Below are positions 27,922 through 36,251 of a stretch of DNA of 64,000 nt, in pieces. The stretch covers positions 62,001 through 126,000 of the forward strand of contig JAHBZB010000002.1 of NCBI GenBank assembly GCA_019635635.1, given 5' to 3'. Each line of letters starts with the position of its first letter. The stretch's first letter is position 1. The stretch is from Xanthobacteraceae bacterium. Lineage in GTDB: Bacteria > Pseudomonadota > Alphaproteobacteria > Rhizobiales > Xanthobacteraceae. The notes beneath the pieces were generated by a model. That model was not told where the DNA came from. It saw only the letters and a program-made list of their open reading frames with translations, and made no database searches. Both the position numbers and the translations under genes were made by a program.

Positions 27922-29100
27922 ATGGCAAAGAAAAAATCCGATAACCGTGCAGCGTACCGCCCCGCAACCGCGCTCGTGCTCGCGGGACGTTCGCCGTTTG
28001 AATTCGAGGGCTTCGTCAATACGCCGATCTACCGCGGTTCTACGGTGCTCTATGAGACCTACGACGATCTCGCGCATCATCGCAGCCGCTATGTCTATGG
28101 CCGCCGCGGCACGCCGACGACGGACGCGCTCGGAAGTGCGCTCGCGGCGATTGAAAAGAGCGAAGGCGTACTGCTGACACCGTCGGGGCTTTCCGCGATC
28201 AGTACCGCGCTATTGTCGGTCGTGAAGGCAGGCGACCATATTCTGGTGATGGACACCGTCTATCGCCCCACGCGTATCGTCTGCGACGGCGTGTTGAAGC
28301 GGCTCGGCGTCGAAACCACCTATTTCGATCCTCTGATCGGCGACGGGATCAAGAAGTTGCTTCGCGAAAACACAAGCGCGGTCTTTCTGGAAGCGCCGGG
28401 ATCGCAGAGCTTCGAAATGCCGGACGTGCCCGCGATTGCGAAAGCTGCAAAGACGCATGGCGCGGTCAGCCTGATCGACAACACATGGGCGACGCCGCTT
28501 TATTTCCGCCCACACGAACATGGCATCGACATTTCGATTCAGGCCGGGACGAAGTATCTCGGCGGCCACTCCGACATCAATCTCGGTACAATTTCCGCGA
28601 GCGGAGCCGCGCTTAGCCGCGTGCAGCAGACGCATGGCGACCTCGGCATCAACCCCGGACCGGAAGACGTGTTTCTTGCGCTCCGCGGATTGCGCACGAT
28701 GGGGGTTCGGCTTGAAAAGCACATGCAGAACGGAATTCGCGTTGCCGAATGGCTGCAATCGCAGCCGCAGGTTTTGCGCGTGATGCATCCAGCGCTCGAA
28801 AGCGATCCGGGTCATGCGCTCTGGAAGCGCGACTTCGACGGCGCCTGCGGGCTCTTCTCTCTTATTCTGAAGCCGCAATGCGAAGCGAACATCGGCGCGT
28901 TCTTCGATACGCTCAACCTGTTCGGCATGGGCTATAGCTGGGGCGGGTTCGAAAGCCTCGCCATCCAGTTCGATTGTGCGCCCTACCGCACGGCGACGAA
29001 GTGGGCGCCGGGCGGTCCCGGCATCCGGCTGCACATCGGCCTTGAGGATCCCGACGACCTGATCGAAGACCTCGCCGCCGGATTGAAAGCGCTCGGCTAG
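27922..29100 (+). CDS. metC: Cystathionine beta-lyase
   Basis: A 392-residue PLP enzyme of the Cys/Met metabolism fold that converts cystathionine to homocysteine, ammonia and pyruvate in methionine synthesis. The PLP lysine is K211 in QAGTKYLGGHSD. The tetramer-forming N-terminal GRRGTPTTDALGSALAAIE and YSWGGFESLAIQ near the end match MetC rather than MetB or MetZ. It is divergent from aapJ. No SAM-II or SAM/SAH element is evident upstream. Confidence 0.88.
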   Translation: MAKKKSDNRAAYRPATALVLAGRSPFEFEGFVNTPIYRGSTVLYETYDDLAHHRSRYVYGRRGTPTTDALGSALAAIEKSEGVLLTPSGLSAISTALLSVVKAGDHILVMDTVYRPTRIVCDGVLKRLGVETTYFDPLIGDGIKKLLRENTSAVFLEAPGSQSFEMPDVPAIAKAAKTHGAVSLIDNTWATPLYFRPHEHGIDISIQAGTKYLGGHSDINLGTISASGAALSRVQQTHGDLGINPGPEDVFLALRGLRTMGVRLEKHMQNGIRVAEWLQSQPQVLRVMHPALESDPGHALWKRDFDGACGLFSLILKPQCEANIGAFFDTLNLFGMGYSWGGFESLAIQFDCAPYRTATKWAPGGPGIRLHIGLEDPDDLIEDLAAGLKALG

Positions 29101-29103
29101 ACG

Positions 29104-29901
29104 TCAGACGCGCAGCCTGCCAACGAAGGGATGCGTGCTCGAGAGCCCGCCGTCCACCGGGAAGGCCTGTCCGTTGACGTACGATGCGTCGTCGCTCGCG
29201 AGAAACAAGGCCATCGCGGCGATCTCTTCCGGTTCGCCGTGGCGTTGCATCGGGTTGATCTGGCCGAGCTTGTGCGTCGTGCCCCGGTCCTTAGCGTAGT
29301 CGAAGATCGGCTTCGTCATGCCGGTCTCGATCAGGCCCGGACAGATCGCGTTGATGCGAACGCCGGTGCCGGAGAGCGAACTTGCCGTCGTCTGCACTAG
29401 GCTGATTACACCGGCCTTGCTTGCCGAGTAAGGATGCCCGCCCGCGTTCGCGCGCAAACCCGCGACCGACGCGGTGCAGACGATGGAGCCGTTGCCCTGC
29501 TTCACCATCAGCGGCGCGACGTTCTGGATCGCGAGGAACGGCCCGATCAGATTGATGCGGAGAATTTCCTTCCACATATCAACAGTCTGCTCCCACAAAG
29601 GCACGAGACCGCCGCTGATGCCGGCATTGGCGTAGATCGCATCGATAGCGCCGAATTCCGAGACGGCCTTCGCGACGTAGGCTTTAACGTCCGCTTCGTC
29701 GCCCGCATCGGCGGACATTGCAATCGCCCTGCCGCCGTCCTTCTTGATGAGCGCAGCGGTTTCCTCAACCGCATCTTTCGCACGATCGACGGCAAGCACC
29801 GACGCGCCCTCGGCGGCGAACAGACGTGCCGACGCGCGGCCAATGCCGCTGCCGGCACCCGTTACGATCGCGCGTTTGCCTTCCAGTCTTGCCTTGCCCA
29901 T
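29104..29901 (-). CDS. SDR-family oxidoreductase
   Basis: A 265-residue classical short-chain dehydrogenase. The cofactor loop is TGAGSGIG at 14-21, an acidic residue after strand 2 (LAVDRAKD) suggests NAD(H), NAG is present, and the catalytic YSASK lies near residue 160. The frame stays open to 30003, but the ATG at 29901 gives the family start. It lies 31 bases downstream of the HpcH/HpaI aldolase and is probably co-transcribed, so it may reduce or oxidise a product or substrate of that aldolase. It is convergent with metC. Confidence 0.82.
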   Translation of the reverse strand: MGKARLEGKRAIVTGAGSGIGRASARLFAAEGASVLAVDRAKDAVEETAALIKKDGGRAIAMSADAGDEADVKAYVAKAVSEFGAIDAIYANAGISGGLVPLWEQTVDMWKEILRINLIGPFLAIQNVAPLMVKQGNGSIVCTASVAGLRANAGGHPYSASKAGVISLVQTTASSLSGTGVRINAICPGLIETGMTKPIFDYAKDRGTTHKLGQINPMQRHGEPEEIAAMALFLASDDASYVNGQAFPVDGGLSSTHPFVGRLRV

Positions 29902-29932
29902 AGAATGCTCCGGGTAAAATGCGCGGTTCGGT

Positions 29933-30697
29933 TTATTTCTTGAACTTCGCGGCGAGCGTGTCGGCGCCTTTCGCGAGCAGCCCGAGATCGGAGCCGAGCG
30001 CAACGAAGGTGTAACCCCATTCGATATAGCGTCGCGCTTCTTCCTCCACCGGAGCCAGGATGCCCGCGGGCTTGCCGATCTTCTTCAAACGCTTCGCGAC
30101 ATCCTCGATTGCTTTCTGCACTTCGGGATGCTGCGGGTTTCCGATCTGACCGAACGATGCCGAAAGGTCGGCGGGTCCGACAAAAATGCCATCGACGCCG
30201 TCGACGTTTGCGATCGCTTCGAGATTGTCGAGCGCCTCGCGCGTCTCGGCCTGCACCAGCACGCAAATTTCAGCGTTCGCGTTCTTCACGTAATCCTTGA
30301 TCCGGCCATAGCGCGCCGCGCGGCCGCTAGTCGTAATGCCGCGCACGCCTTCGGGGGGATAGCGTGTCGCGGCCACGGCGCGTTTCGCTTCCTCCGCGTT
30401 CTGCACGAACGGCACGAGGATCGACTGTGCACCGATGTCGAGAATGCGCTTGATGAGGACAGTATCGTTCCAGGCGGGGCGTACGATCGGGGTCGCAGTG
30501 CCGCGCTGCACGGATTGCAGTTGCGACATTACCGCCGGCAGTTCGTTCGGCGAATGCTCGGTGTCGAGCAGCAACCAGTCGAAGCCGCTATAGGCGACGA
30601 TTTCGGTCACGATGTTGGAGCAGAGACTGTTCCAGAGGCCGATCTGCAACTTGCCCGACGCAATCGCGTGTTTGAATTCGTTACGCTGCAATTCCAT
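29933..30697 (-). CDS. HpcH/HpaI-family aldolase
   Basis: A 254-residue class II aldolase of the HpcH/HpaI (TIM-barrel) family, cleaving 2-keto-3-deoxy acids to pyruvate and an aldehyde. Motifs are DWLLLDTEHSPN, the active-site arginine in IVRPAWND, GAQSILVPFVQNAEEAKRAV, VQAETREAL and GIFVGPADLSASFG, which carry the metal ligands. Family members act on 4-hydroxy-2-oxoheptanedioate, 2-keto-3-deoxyglucarate or 2-keto-3-deoxy-L-rhamnonate; the substrate cannot be settled. It is paired with the downstream SDR. Confidence 0.83.
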   Translation of the reverse strand: MELQRNEFKHAIASGKLQIGLWNSLCSNIVTEIVAYSGFDWLLLDTEHSPNELPAVMSQLQSVQRGTATPIVRPAWNDTVLIKRILDIGAQSILVPFVQNAEEAKRAVAATRYPPEGVRGITTSGRAARYGRIKDYVKNANAEICVLVQAETREALDNLEAIANVDGVDGIFVGPADLSASFGQIGNPQHPEVQKAIEDVAKRLKKIGKPAGILAPVEEEARRYIEWGYTFVALGSDLGLLAKGADTLAAKFKK

Positions 30698-30785
30698 TTG
30701 ACTTGAACGCTCCCTGCCCCGCGCCGCCCGCTTTGGTGCGAACTGACGGACGCCATTTCATACGGTCCGCCGGATTTCGCAAGGT

Positions 30786-32288
30786 TCACCCGCTGCCGAG
30801 CAGGCTATGCACCGACTTTTTCCAGCCTGCGAGCTTACGCTGCCGCATTGCGGTATCCATGCCCGGCGTAAAGCGGCGCTCCAGCCGCCACGAGTCCCCG
30901 AACTGATCCGGCGGCGGCAGGAGACCTGCGGCAAGCCCCGCAAGGTAGGCAGCGCCCATCGCCGTCGTTTCCTTCACAGTCGGACGATCCACGGGTGCCG
31001 CGAGCAGGTCGGCGAGCCGTTGCATCGTCCAGTCGGACGCGACCATGCCGCCATCGACGCGAAGCACGGTGGAAGCGCCTTTCGCCTGCGGCCAATCGGC
31101 CTGCATCGCCTCGAGCAGATCGGCGGTCTGGTAACAGACGCTTTCGAGCGCCGCGCGCGCAAATTCCTTTGGCCCGCTGTTTCGCGTCAGTCCGAACAGC
31201 GCACCGCGGACTTCCGAATTCCAGTATGGGGCGCCGAGACCGACGAATGCCGGGACCAGATAAACGTCTTGGGTCGGATCGGCTTCTTCCGCGAGCGGCC
31301 CGGTCTCGGACGCGTGCTTCACGATGCCGAGGCCGTCGCGGAGCCACTGTACCGCCGCGCCGGCGACGAAGATCGACCCTTCCAGCGCATAGGTGCGCTT
31401 GCCGTTCAACTGATAGGCGATAGTCGTGAGCAGCCGGTTCTTCGAGGCGACCGGTGTCGCGCCCGTATTCAGAAGCGCAAAACAGCCGGTGCCGTAAGTC
31501 GATTTCATCATGCCGGGATTGAAGCAGGCCTGCCCGACCGTCGCGGCCTGCTGGTCACCGGCAATGCCGCGCACCGCGATTGCGCCGCCAAATAGTTCAG
31601 GCGTCGTGGCACCGAAATCTCCCGCGCAATCGCGCACATCCGGCAGCACCGCGCGCGGCACGTTCAGCAGCTTCAGCAATTCATCGTCCCACGCTCCGCG
31701 ATGAATATCGAACAGGAGCGTGCGCGAGGCATTGGTCGCATCGGTCGCGTGGACTTTGCCGCCGGTAAGGTGCCACAGCAAAAAACAATCGACGGTGCCG
31801 AAGGCAAGTTCGCCGCGCTCCGCACGAGCGCGCGCGCCTGGAACATGATCGAGGATCCAAGCGAGCTTGGTACCGGAGAAATATGGATCGAGCAGCAGGC
31901 CGGTCTTCGCCGCAACCTGCTGTTCGTGTCCTTCCTTCTTCAATTGTTCGCAGCGGTCCGCGGTGCGGCGATCCTGCCAGACGATCGCACGATGGATCGA
32001 CTTGCCGGTAGCGCGATCCCAAACAACGGTGGTCTCGCGCTGATTGGTGATTCCGATCGCGGCGACATCCTTGGCCGCCGCCTTGCCTTTCTCCAGTGCC
32101 TCCCGGCAAACCGAAAGCGTCGTACGCAGGAGATCGTCGGGTTCATGCTCGACCCAACCGGAAGCGGGAAAGTGCTGTGCGAATTCCTGCTGACCGACGG
32201 CTGCGACCGTCATGTCCTCACGGAACAGAATAGCGCGCGACGAAGTCGTGCCCTGATCGATGGCAAGCAGGAATTTCGGCAAGTGCAT
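30786..32288 (-). CDS. glpK: Glycerol kinase
   Basis: A 500-residue FGGY kinase that phosphorylates glycerol. It starts [20 protein letters not shown] and contains [15 protein letters not shown] and [12 protein letters not shown]. Full length, with FGGY_N and FGGY_C halves. No glpF or glpD is adjacent, so its usual partners are encoded elsewhere. It is divergent from the sensor kinase gene, with a 59-base intergenic region. Confidence 0.94.
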   Translation of the reverse strand: MHLPKFLLAIDQGTTSSRAILFREDMTVAAVGQQEFAQHFPASGWVEHEPDDLLRTTLSVCREALEKGKAAAKDVAAIGITNQRETTVVWDRATGKSIHRAIVWQDRRTADRCEQLKKEGHEQQVAAKTGLLLDPYFSGTKLAWILDHVPGARARAERGELAFGTVDCFLLWHLTGGKVHATDATNASRTLLFDIHRGAWDDELLKLLNVPRAVLPDVRDCAGDFGATTPELFGGAIAVRGIAGDQQAATVGQACFNPGMMKSTYGTGCFALLNTGATPVASKNRLLTTIAYQLNGKRTYALEGSIFVAGAAVQWLRDGLGIVKHASETGPLAEEADPTQDVYLVPAFVGLGAPYWNSEVRGALFGLTRNSGPKEFARAALESVCYQTADLLEAMQADWPQAKGASTVLRVDGGMVASDWTMQRLADLLAAPVDRPTVKETTAMGAAYLAGLAAGLLPPPDQFGDSWRLERRFTPGMDTAMRQRKLAGWKKSVHSLLGSG

Positions 32289-32347
32289 CTCCCTAGTGCA
32301 GTATTACGCCAGTGTTTCCCCGGCTTGGCCGTGATATTAGCCAATTC

Positions 32348-34015
32348 ATGGTTGCGCGCGAAATCCCGGATAGCGCGGTTTCACACCCCGCCAGCCGTTT
32401 CCGGCAGGCGGCGGTCGCGCTCGCCTTTCTCGGGGCCTATGCCGGGCTCGAATGGCTGAGCTTCATCCACGAATATAAAGGTGTGCCGATCACGCCCTGG
32501 AACCCGGGGCTTGGCCTGCTGTTCGCGCTGATGATCCTCGGCGGGCCGGTCTATGCGCTGGTGCTGTTTGCGGGCGTAGTCATCTCCGAAACGCTGGTGC
32601 TGAAGACCAACCTGCAATGGGCGATCATTCTTGGCATCGCGGCGATCATCGCGGCGGTTTACGGCGCGGCGGCATGGCTTGCGCGGGTCCGCTTCGCGCT
32701 CGATGTCAGCTTGCGGAAACTCCGCGACGTCGGCGTGCTGCTTGGCGCAGGCCTGGCGGGGGCGCTGTTCACCACACTGCTCCTTTCGCTCCTTCTGGTA
32801 TTGGAGCCGAATTTAAGCTGGGGCGACGTCGTCATTGCGCTCGTGCCGCTCCTCGTTGGCGACACGATCGGGATTGCCGTCGTCACCCCGCTCGTCATGC
32901 GCGCGATGCATCCGCACCGGCTGCCGATGCTATCCGCACCGCTCATTACCGAAATCATTCTTTACGCGGCGCTGATCGCAGGTTCACTCTGGATCATCGG
33001 CGCCGCCGGTGCCATGAACGGTGTGAAGCTCTTTTATCTTCTGTTCGTGCCGGTCGTGCTTTCGGCGCTGCGTTTCGGCCTAGATGGCGCCTGCGTCGCG
33101 CTCGCGCTCGCGCAACTCGGTCTCGTGATCGTGCTCCGTTTCTTTGCGGCCGACGCGCAAACCTTCACGGAGTTCCAGATTCTGATGCTGGTGCTGACCG
33201 CGACCGGGCTGATCGTGGGCGCGGTTGTAACCGAACGGGAACGCTCCGAAGAACATGCGCGCGATGCCGAGCGCCGCTTCAAGGAAAAGGAAGCGGAAGC
33301 GGTGCATGCCGCGCGCTTCACGCTGGTCAGCGGCATGGCTTCGGCGCTCGCGCACGAAATCAATCAGCCGATGACGGCGGCGCGCTCGCTCGCTCGTTCC
33401 GCGCAGGAGCTGATCCGTAAGCCGGAAGCCGATCTCGCCCGCGCCGATACAAATCTCACGAACATGATCACGCAGGTCGATCTCGCCGGTGCGATCGTCC
33501 GGCGCATGCGGGAATTTCTCCGGCGCGGGCATCCGCGCGTCAGCACGGTCGATGCTGCGAACGTGCTCGACGATGCCTTGATGCTCGCCCGCTCCGAAGC
33601 GGCGGCAAAAGATATCCGGCTTGTGCTGAAATGCGAGAACGGCCTTCCGCCGCTTTATGGCGACCGGGTGCAGTTGCAGCAGGTGGTCCTTAACCTGGTT
33701 CGCAACAGCATAGACTCCATCGCAAGCGCGAAACGCGGCGGCGAAGTCGTCATCGCTGCGCGGCATCTTTTCACACCCGGCCGCGTCGAATTTAGCGTAT
33801 GGGATAACGGACCCGGTATCAGCGAGGATATCGCGGAGCGGCTGTTCGAGCCTCTGATGACTTCAAAGCATGAAGGTCTCGGTCTCGGGCTTCCGATCTG
33901 CACCTCCATCGTCGAGGCGCATGGCGGCAAGATATGGCTCCATTCGCGCGAGCCGGGGACTACCGAATTTCGCTTCACCATACCGACCGGGGATAAACGG
34001 AACGACCAAAGATGA
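32348..34015 (+). CDS. MASE1-domain sensor histidine kinase
   Basis: A 555-residue sensor kinase. About eight membrane helices in the first 290 residues form a MASE1-type sensor (TPWNPGLGLLFALM is characteristic), followed by a short coiled linker and a HisKA/HATPase core. H336 lies in ALAHEINQPMTAARS, the N box is NLVRNSIDSI, and the G boxes are DNGPGI and GLGLGLPIC. No PAS domain separates sensor and kinase. The start is uncertain: an in-frame GTG at 32312 would add 12 residues. The stop overlaps the regulator start as ATGA, so the two are a cognate pair. Confidence 0.85.
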   Translation: MVAREIPDSAVSHPASRFRQAAVALAFLGAYAGLEWLSFIHEYKGVPITPWNPGLGLLFALMILGGPVYALVLFAGVVISETLVLKTNLQWAIILGIAAIIAAVYGAAAWLARVRFALDVSLRKLRDVGVLLGAGLAGALFTTLLLSLLLVLEPNLSWGDVVIALVPLLVGDTIGIAVVTPLVMRAMHPHRLPMLSAPLITEIILYAALIAGSLWIIGAAGAMNGVKLFYLLFVPVVLSALRFGLDGACVALALAQLGLVIVLRFFAADAQTFTEFQILMLVLTATGLIVGAVVTERERSEEHARDAERRFKEKEAEAVHAARFTLVSGMASALAHEINQPMTAARSLARSAQELIRKPEADLARADTNLTNMITQVDLAGAIVRRMREFLRRGHPRVSTVDAANVLDDALMLARSEAAAKDIRLVLKCENGLPPLYGDRVQLQQVVLNLVRNSIDSIASAKRGGEVVIAARHLFTPGRVEFSVWDNGPGISEDIAERLFEPLMTSKHEGLGLGLPICTSIVEAHGGKIWLHSREPGTTEFRFTIPTGDKRNDQR

Positions 34016-34626
34016 CGGGACCGACGATCTACATTGTCGACGATCAGGAATCGGTGCGGAACGCGCTCGGCGAGATGCTGAGCGTCTTCGGCTTCCAGAC
34101 CGAGGGCTTCGAGTCCGCGGACCGCTTCCTCGAAAAGCTCGATTCTTCCCGCCCTGCCTGCATCGTCGCGGATGTGCGGATGCCCGGAACGGACGGCATC
34201 GAACTCGTCCGGCAGCTAGGAAAACGCGGCAGTTCGCTGCCCGTCGTGCTGATTTCGGGCCATGCCGACATTCCGATGGCGGTCGCCGCGATCAAGGCAG
34301 GCGCCGAGGAATTCATTGAGAAGCCGGTCGATGACACCCAGCTTGTTGCCGCCATCAATCGTGGCCTCGCACGGCTTCACGATAACCTCGGCGCTTCGCG
34401 CTCCGGCGAGGAACTGCGCGAGCGTTTCGCGCGGCTGACCCCGCGGCAGACCGAGATTTTCGATCTGGTCGCCGAGGGCTTCACCAGCCAGAACGTCGCC
34501 GACAAGCTCGGGATCAGCGTCCGCACGGTCGAGAGTTATCGCGCTGAAATCATGGAAAAGATGCAGGCGCAGAGCGTCGCCGTGCTGGTGCGACAGGCCG
34601 TGAAGCTCGGCCGGGTTATTCCGTAG
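34012..34626 (+). CDS. FixJ/NarL-family response regulator
   Basis: A 204-residue regulator with an N-terminal receiver (phospho-acceptor D54 in VADVRMPG, K104 in EKPVDD) and a C-terminal LuxR-type helix-turn-helix (LTPRQTEIFDLVAEGFTS to ISVRTVESYRAEIMEKM). FixJ is the closest named relative, but the sensor lacks the FixL heme-PAS domain, so nitrogen fixation control should not be assumed. It is translationally coupled to the kinase through ATGA. Confidence 0.88.
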   Translation: MTGPTIYIVDDQESVRNALGEMLSVFGFQTEGFESADRFLEKLDSSRPACIVADVRMPGTDGIELVRQLGKRGSSLPVVLISGHADIPMAVAAIKAGAEEFIEKPVDDTQLVAAINRGLARLHDNLGASRSGEELRERFARLTPRQTEIFDLVAEGFTSQNVADKLGISVRTVESYRAEIMEKMQAQSVAVLVRQAVKLGRVIP

Positions 34627-34717
34627 AACTACGGGCGGAATGCTACGAATATTCACCTCGCAGCCGTGTGACTAGTTTCGATTCCTGACGCCGCGCGCTT
34701 CGCGCGGCCCCGTAGTT
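34627..34717 (+). other. Nested inverted repeats after the response regulator
   Basis: AACTACGGG at 34627-34635 pairs perfectly with CCCGTAGTT at 34709-34717. Inside lies an eight-pair GC hairpin, GCCGCGCG (34690-34697) with CGCGCGGC (34701-34708) and a three-base loop. There is no U-run, so it is either a Rho-assisted terminator of the kinase-regulator operon or a structured leader of the next gene, whose SD (CAGGAG) begins three bases after the outer arm. Confidence 0.5.
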
Positions 34718-34731
34718 ATCAGGAGCGGAGC

Positions 34732-35076
34732 ATGGCGCTCTCAGGCTACAAGCCTGAACGGCGACAGACCTTTTCAGCAGAACTGCGCGATCCGCGGACG
34801 CGCCTGAAAGTTCTTTTCATAGTCGGCGCGATTCCCGCGGCCGCGGTTGCCTTGTTCGCGCCGTCTACAATCTCGCTGCCGCTCGCCAGCCTCGTATCGC
34901 TCCTTCTGGCAGGCGTTTTCGGCTTGTATGCCTGGCACCGGCGCACGGATCATCGCGCACAGGGCCTCACCTTTCGCGACCTCGCGGGAATGCTCGCGCT
35001 GATCGGCTTCAGCGCGGGTTCGATGTCCGAACCCACCGCCGCCCTCGAATTATTCGGGATGGCCGCAACGAGATAA
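34732..35076 (+). CDS. Small membrane protein, unknown function
   Basis: A 114-residue protein with a basic, polar N-terminus of about 27 residues, two hydrophobic segments at about 28-45 (LFIVGAIPAAAVALFAP) and 50-68 (LASLVSLLLAGVFGLYAW), and a C-terminal hydrophobic stretch (LAGMLALIGFSAGSM). The start has AGGAGCGGAGC directly upstream. I do not recognise a family. It lies between the two-component pair and terC, behind a structured leader of its own. Confidence 0.6.
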   Translation: MALSGYKPERRQTFSAELRDPRTRLKVLFIVGAIPAAAVALFAPSTISLPLASLVSLLLAGVFGLYAWHRRTDHRAQGLTFRDLAGMLALIGFSAGSMSEPTAALELFGMAATR

Positions 35077-35156
35077 CCGACATCATCAACCGAGACCGGG
35101 CCCCTCTGGCAGTTCCTCACGGACTGCGATGTCGGTCTTCACCAAGGAGAGGGTCC
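35077..35156 (+). promoter_or_regulatory. Structured RNA leader upstream of the terC leader ORF
   Basis: Two pairings exclude each other. Stem A: bases 35076-35084 with 35128-35136 (ACCGACATC with GATGTCGGT, nine perfect pairs). Stem B: 35099-35107 with 35148-35156 (GGCCCCTCT with AGAGGGTCC, eight of nine pairs). A five-pair hairpin, 35109-35113 with 35123-35127, fits inside either. Stem B covers the end of the SD (AAGGAG, 35144-35149) and the bases up to the GTG of the leader ORF, so it would reduce its translation, while stem A would leave it free. The ligand or signal is unknown; the known Mn riboswitch consensus of terC leaders was not seen. Confidence 0.45.
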
Positions 35157-35252
35157 GTGGACCTATTGTATCGAAAAACTGTTCGAACGCGTCCGGCTAT
35201 GTCAGCCGATGATGCACTTGCGCGCCTTCAGGCTCATGGGGGTGCCGCATGA
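35157..35252 (+). CDS. 31-residue leader ORF coupled to terC
   Basis: A GTG-started reading frame of 31 codons plus stop. AAGGAG (35144-35149) lies seven bases before the GTG. The peptide begins VDLLYRKTVRTRPAM, continues with SADDALARLQ and ends HGGAA. It is basic in its first half and has no hydrophobic segment. Its TGA stop (35250-35252) overlaps the terC ATG (35249-35251) as ATGA, a typical coupling junction. This is a strong architectural case but no homologue is known to me, so expression remains to be shown. Confidence 0.5.
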   Translation: MDLLYRKTVRTRPAMSADDALARLQAHGGAA

Positions 35253-35929
35253 ACACGATCATGACGATCATGCCCGCCGACGCATGGGTCGCGCTGTTTC
35301 AGGTCATCATGATCGACCTCGTGCTCGCGGCCGACAACGCCATCGTGATCGGACTTGCCGCCGCGGGATTGCCGCGCGAGCAACGCGCGCGAGCAATTCT
35401 GATCGGTATTATCGCCGCGACCGTGCTTCGCATCGGCTTCGCCGCCATGACGACGCAACTGCTGCAAGTGGTTGGGCTTCTGTTTGCCGGCGGCATTTTG
35501 CTTCTTTGGGTATGCTGGAAGATGTGGCGCGAACTGCGCACCAGCGCACATGAAGAGCACGACGCCGTCGAGGCCGTTACCGGCGAGGACATCAACAGGG
35601 ACGGCACCGTCGCCGCTTCCGCGCCGCGCAAAACTTTCGCGGCGGCCGCATGGCAGATCGTGATCGCCGACGTTTCGATGTCGCTCGACAACGTGCTCGC
35701 GGTCGCGGGCGCGGCCCGCGAACACCCTTGGGTTCTCGTATTCGGGCTTGCACTCTCGATCGCGCTGATGGGCATTGCCGCCTCGTTCATCGCCCGCATA
35801 CTCCAGAAATACCGCTGGATCGCCTATATCGGCCTTGCGGTCATCCTCTATGTGGCCTTCGAGATGATCTTCCGGGGCGGGCTCGAACTGAAACCGTTTG
35901 CGACCAGTCTCGCCGCACGGTTCTTCTGA
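35249..35929 (+). CDS. TerC-family integral membrane protein
   Basis: A 226-residue TerC/Alx-type membrane protein with about seven helices. The two family-defining acidic motifs are IDLVLAADNAIVI (D23, D29, N30) and ADVSMSLDNVLAV (D141, D147, N148), placed in symmetrical halves, with a charged cytoplasmic loop (about 93-130) between. TerC proteins are linked to manganese export, metal loading of exported proteins and tellurite resistance. The ATG overlapping the leader ORF stop is preferred over the internal ATGs at residues 5 and 8. Confidence 0.85.
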   Translation: MNTIMTIMPADAWVALFQVIMIDLVLAADNAIVIGLAAAGLPREQRARAILIGIIAATVLRIGFAAMTTQLLQVVGLLFAGGILLLWVCWKMWRELRTSAHEEHDAVEAVTGEDINRDGTVAASAPRKTFAAAAWQIVIADVSMSLDNVLAVAGAAREHPWVLVFGLALSIALMGIAASFIARILQKYRWIAYIGLAVILYVAFEMIFRGGLELKPFATSLAARFF

Positions 35930-36021
35930 CGCACGCAATTGCGGGCGCGGTCCTCTCGTCGGGGCTGCGCCCGTTTGCGTTTCCGCACCCGGCACACCTA
36001 TTCTCCGCGCCGGAGAATGTC

Positions 36022-36249
36022 ATGACCGAGCGTGTCGTCGATCTGCGCGGGCTGAAATGCCCGTTGCCTGTGCTGAAAGCGAAGAAGCTGATGCCGACGC
36101 TCGCAGTTGGCGAACGCCTCACGCTCAAATGCACCGACCCGATGACCATCATCGATCTTCCGAATTACGCCCGCGAAGCCGGACACCGGCTCGAACGCCA
36201 GGAGCAACGCGACGGCGTCTATATCTTCACCATAGCCAAGGTGGGCTAA
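36022..36249 (+). CDS. tusA: Sulfur carrier protein TusA family
   Basis: A 75-residue TusA/SirA protein that carries persulfide sulfur for tRNA thiolation and cofactor synthesis. The sulfur-accepting C13 is in the CPLP box (LRGLKCPLPVLKAKK). The fold is complete. The upstream open frame to 35650 is a shadow of terC. The ATG at 36022 matches the family start. The exported hydrolase follows after two bases. Confidence 0.9.
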   Translation: MTERVVDLRGLKCPLPVLKAKKLMPTLAVGERLTLKCTDPMTIIDLPNYAREAGHRLERQEQRDGVYIFTIAKVG

Positions 36250-36251
36250 TT

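Noticed and set aside
32348-34626. FixL-FixJ oxygen-sensing pair
   Set aside because: The sensor has a MASE1 membrane domain and no heme-binding PAS domain.
35077-35248. yybP-ykoY manganese riboswitch upstream of terC
   Set aside because: The characteristic conserved loop sequences were not found; only ordinary inverted repeats are visible.
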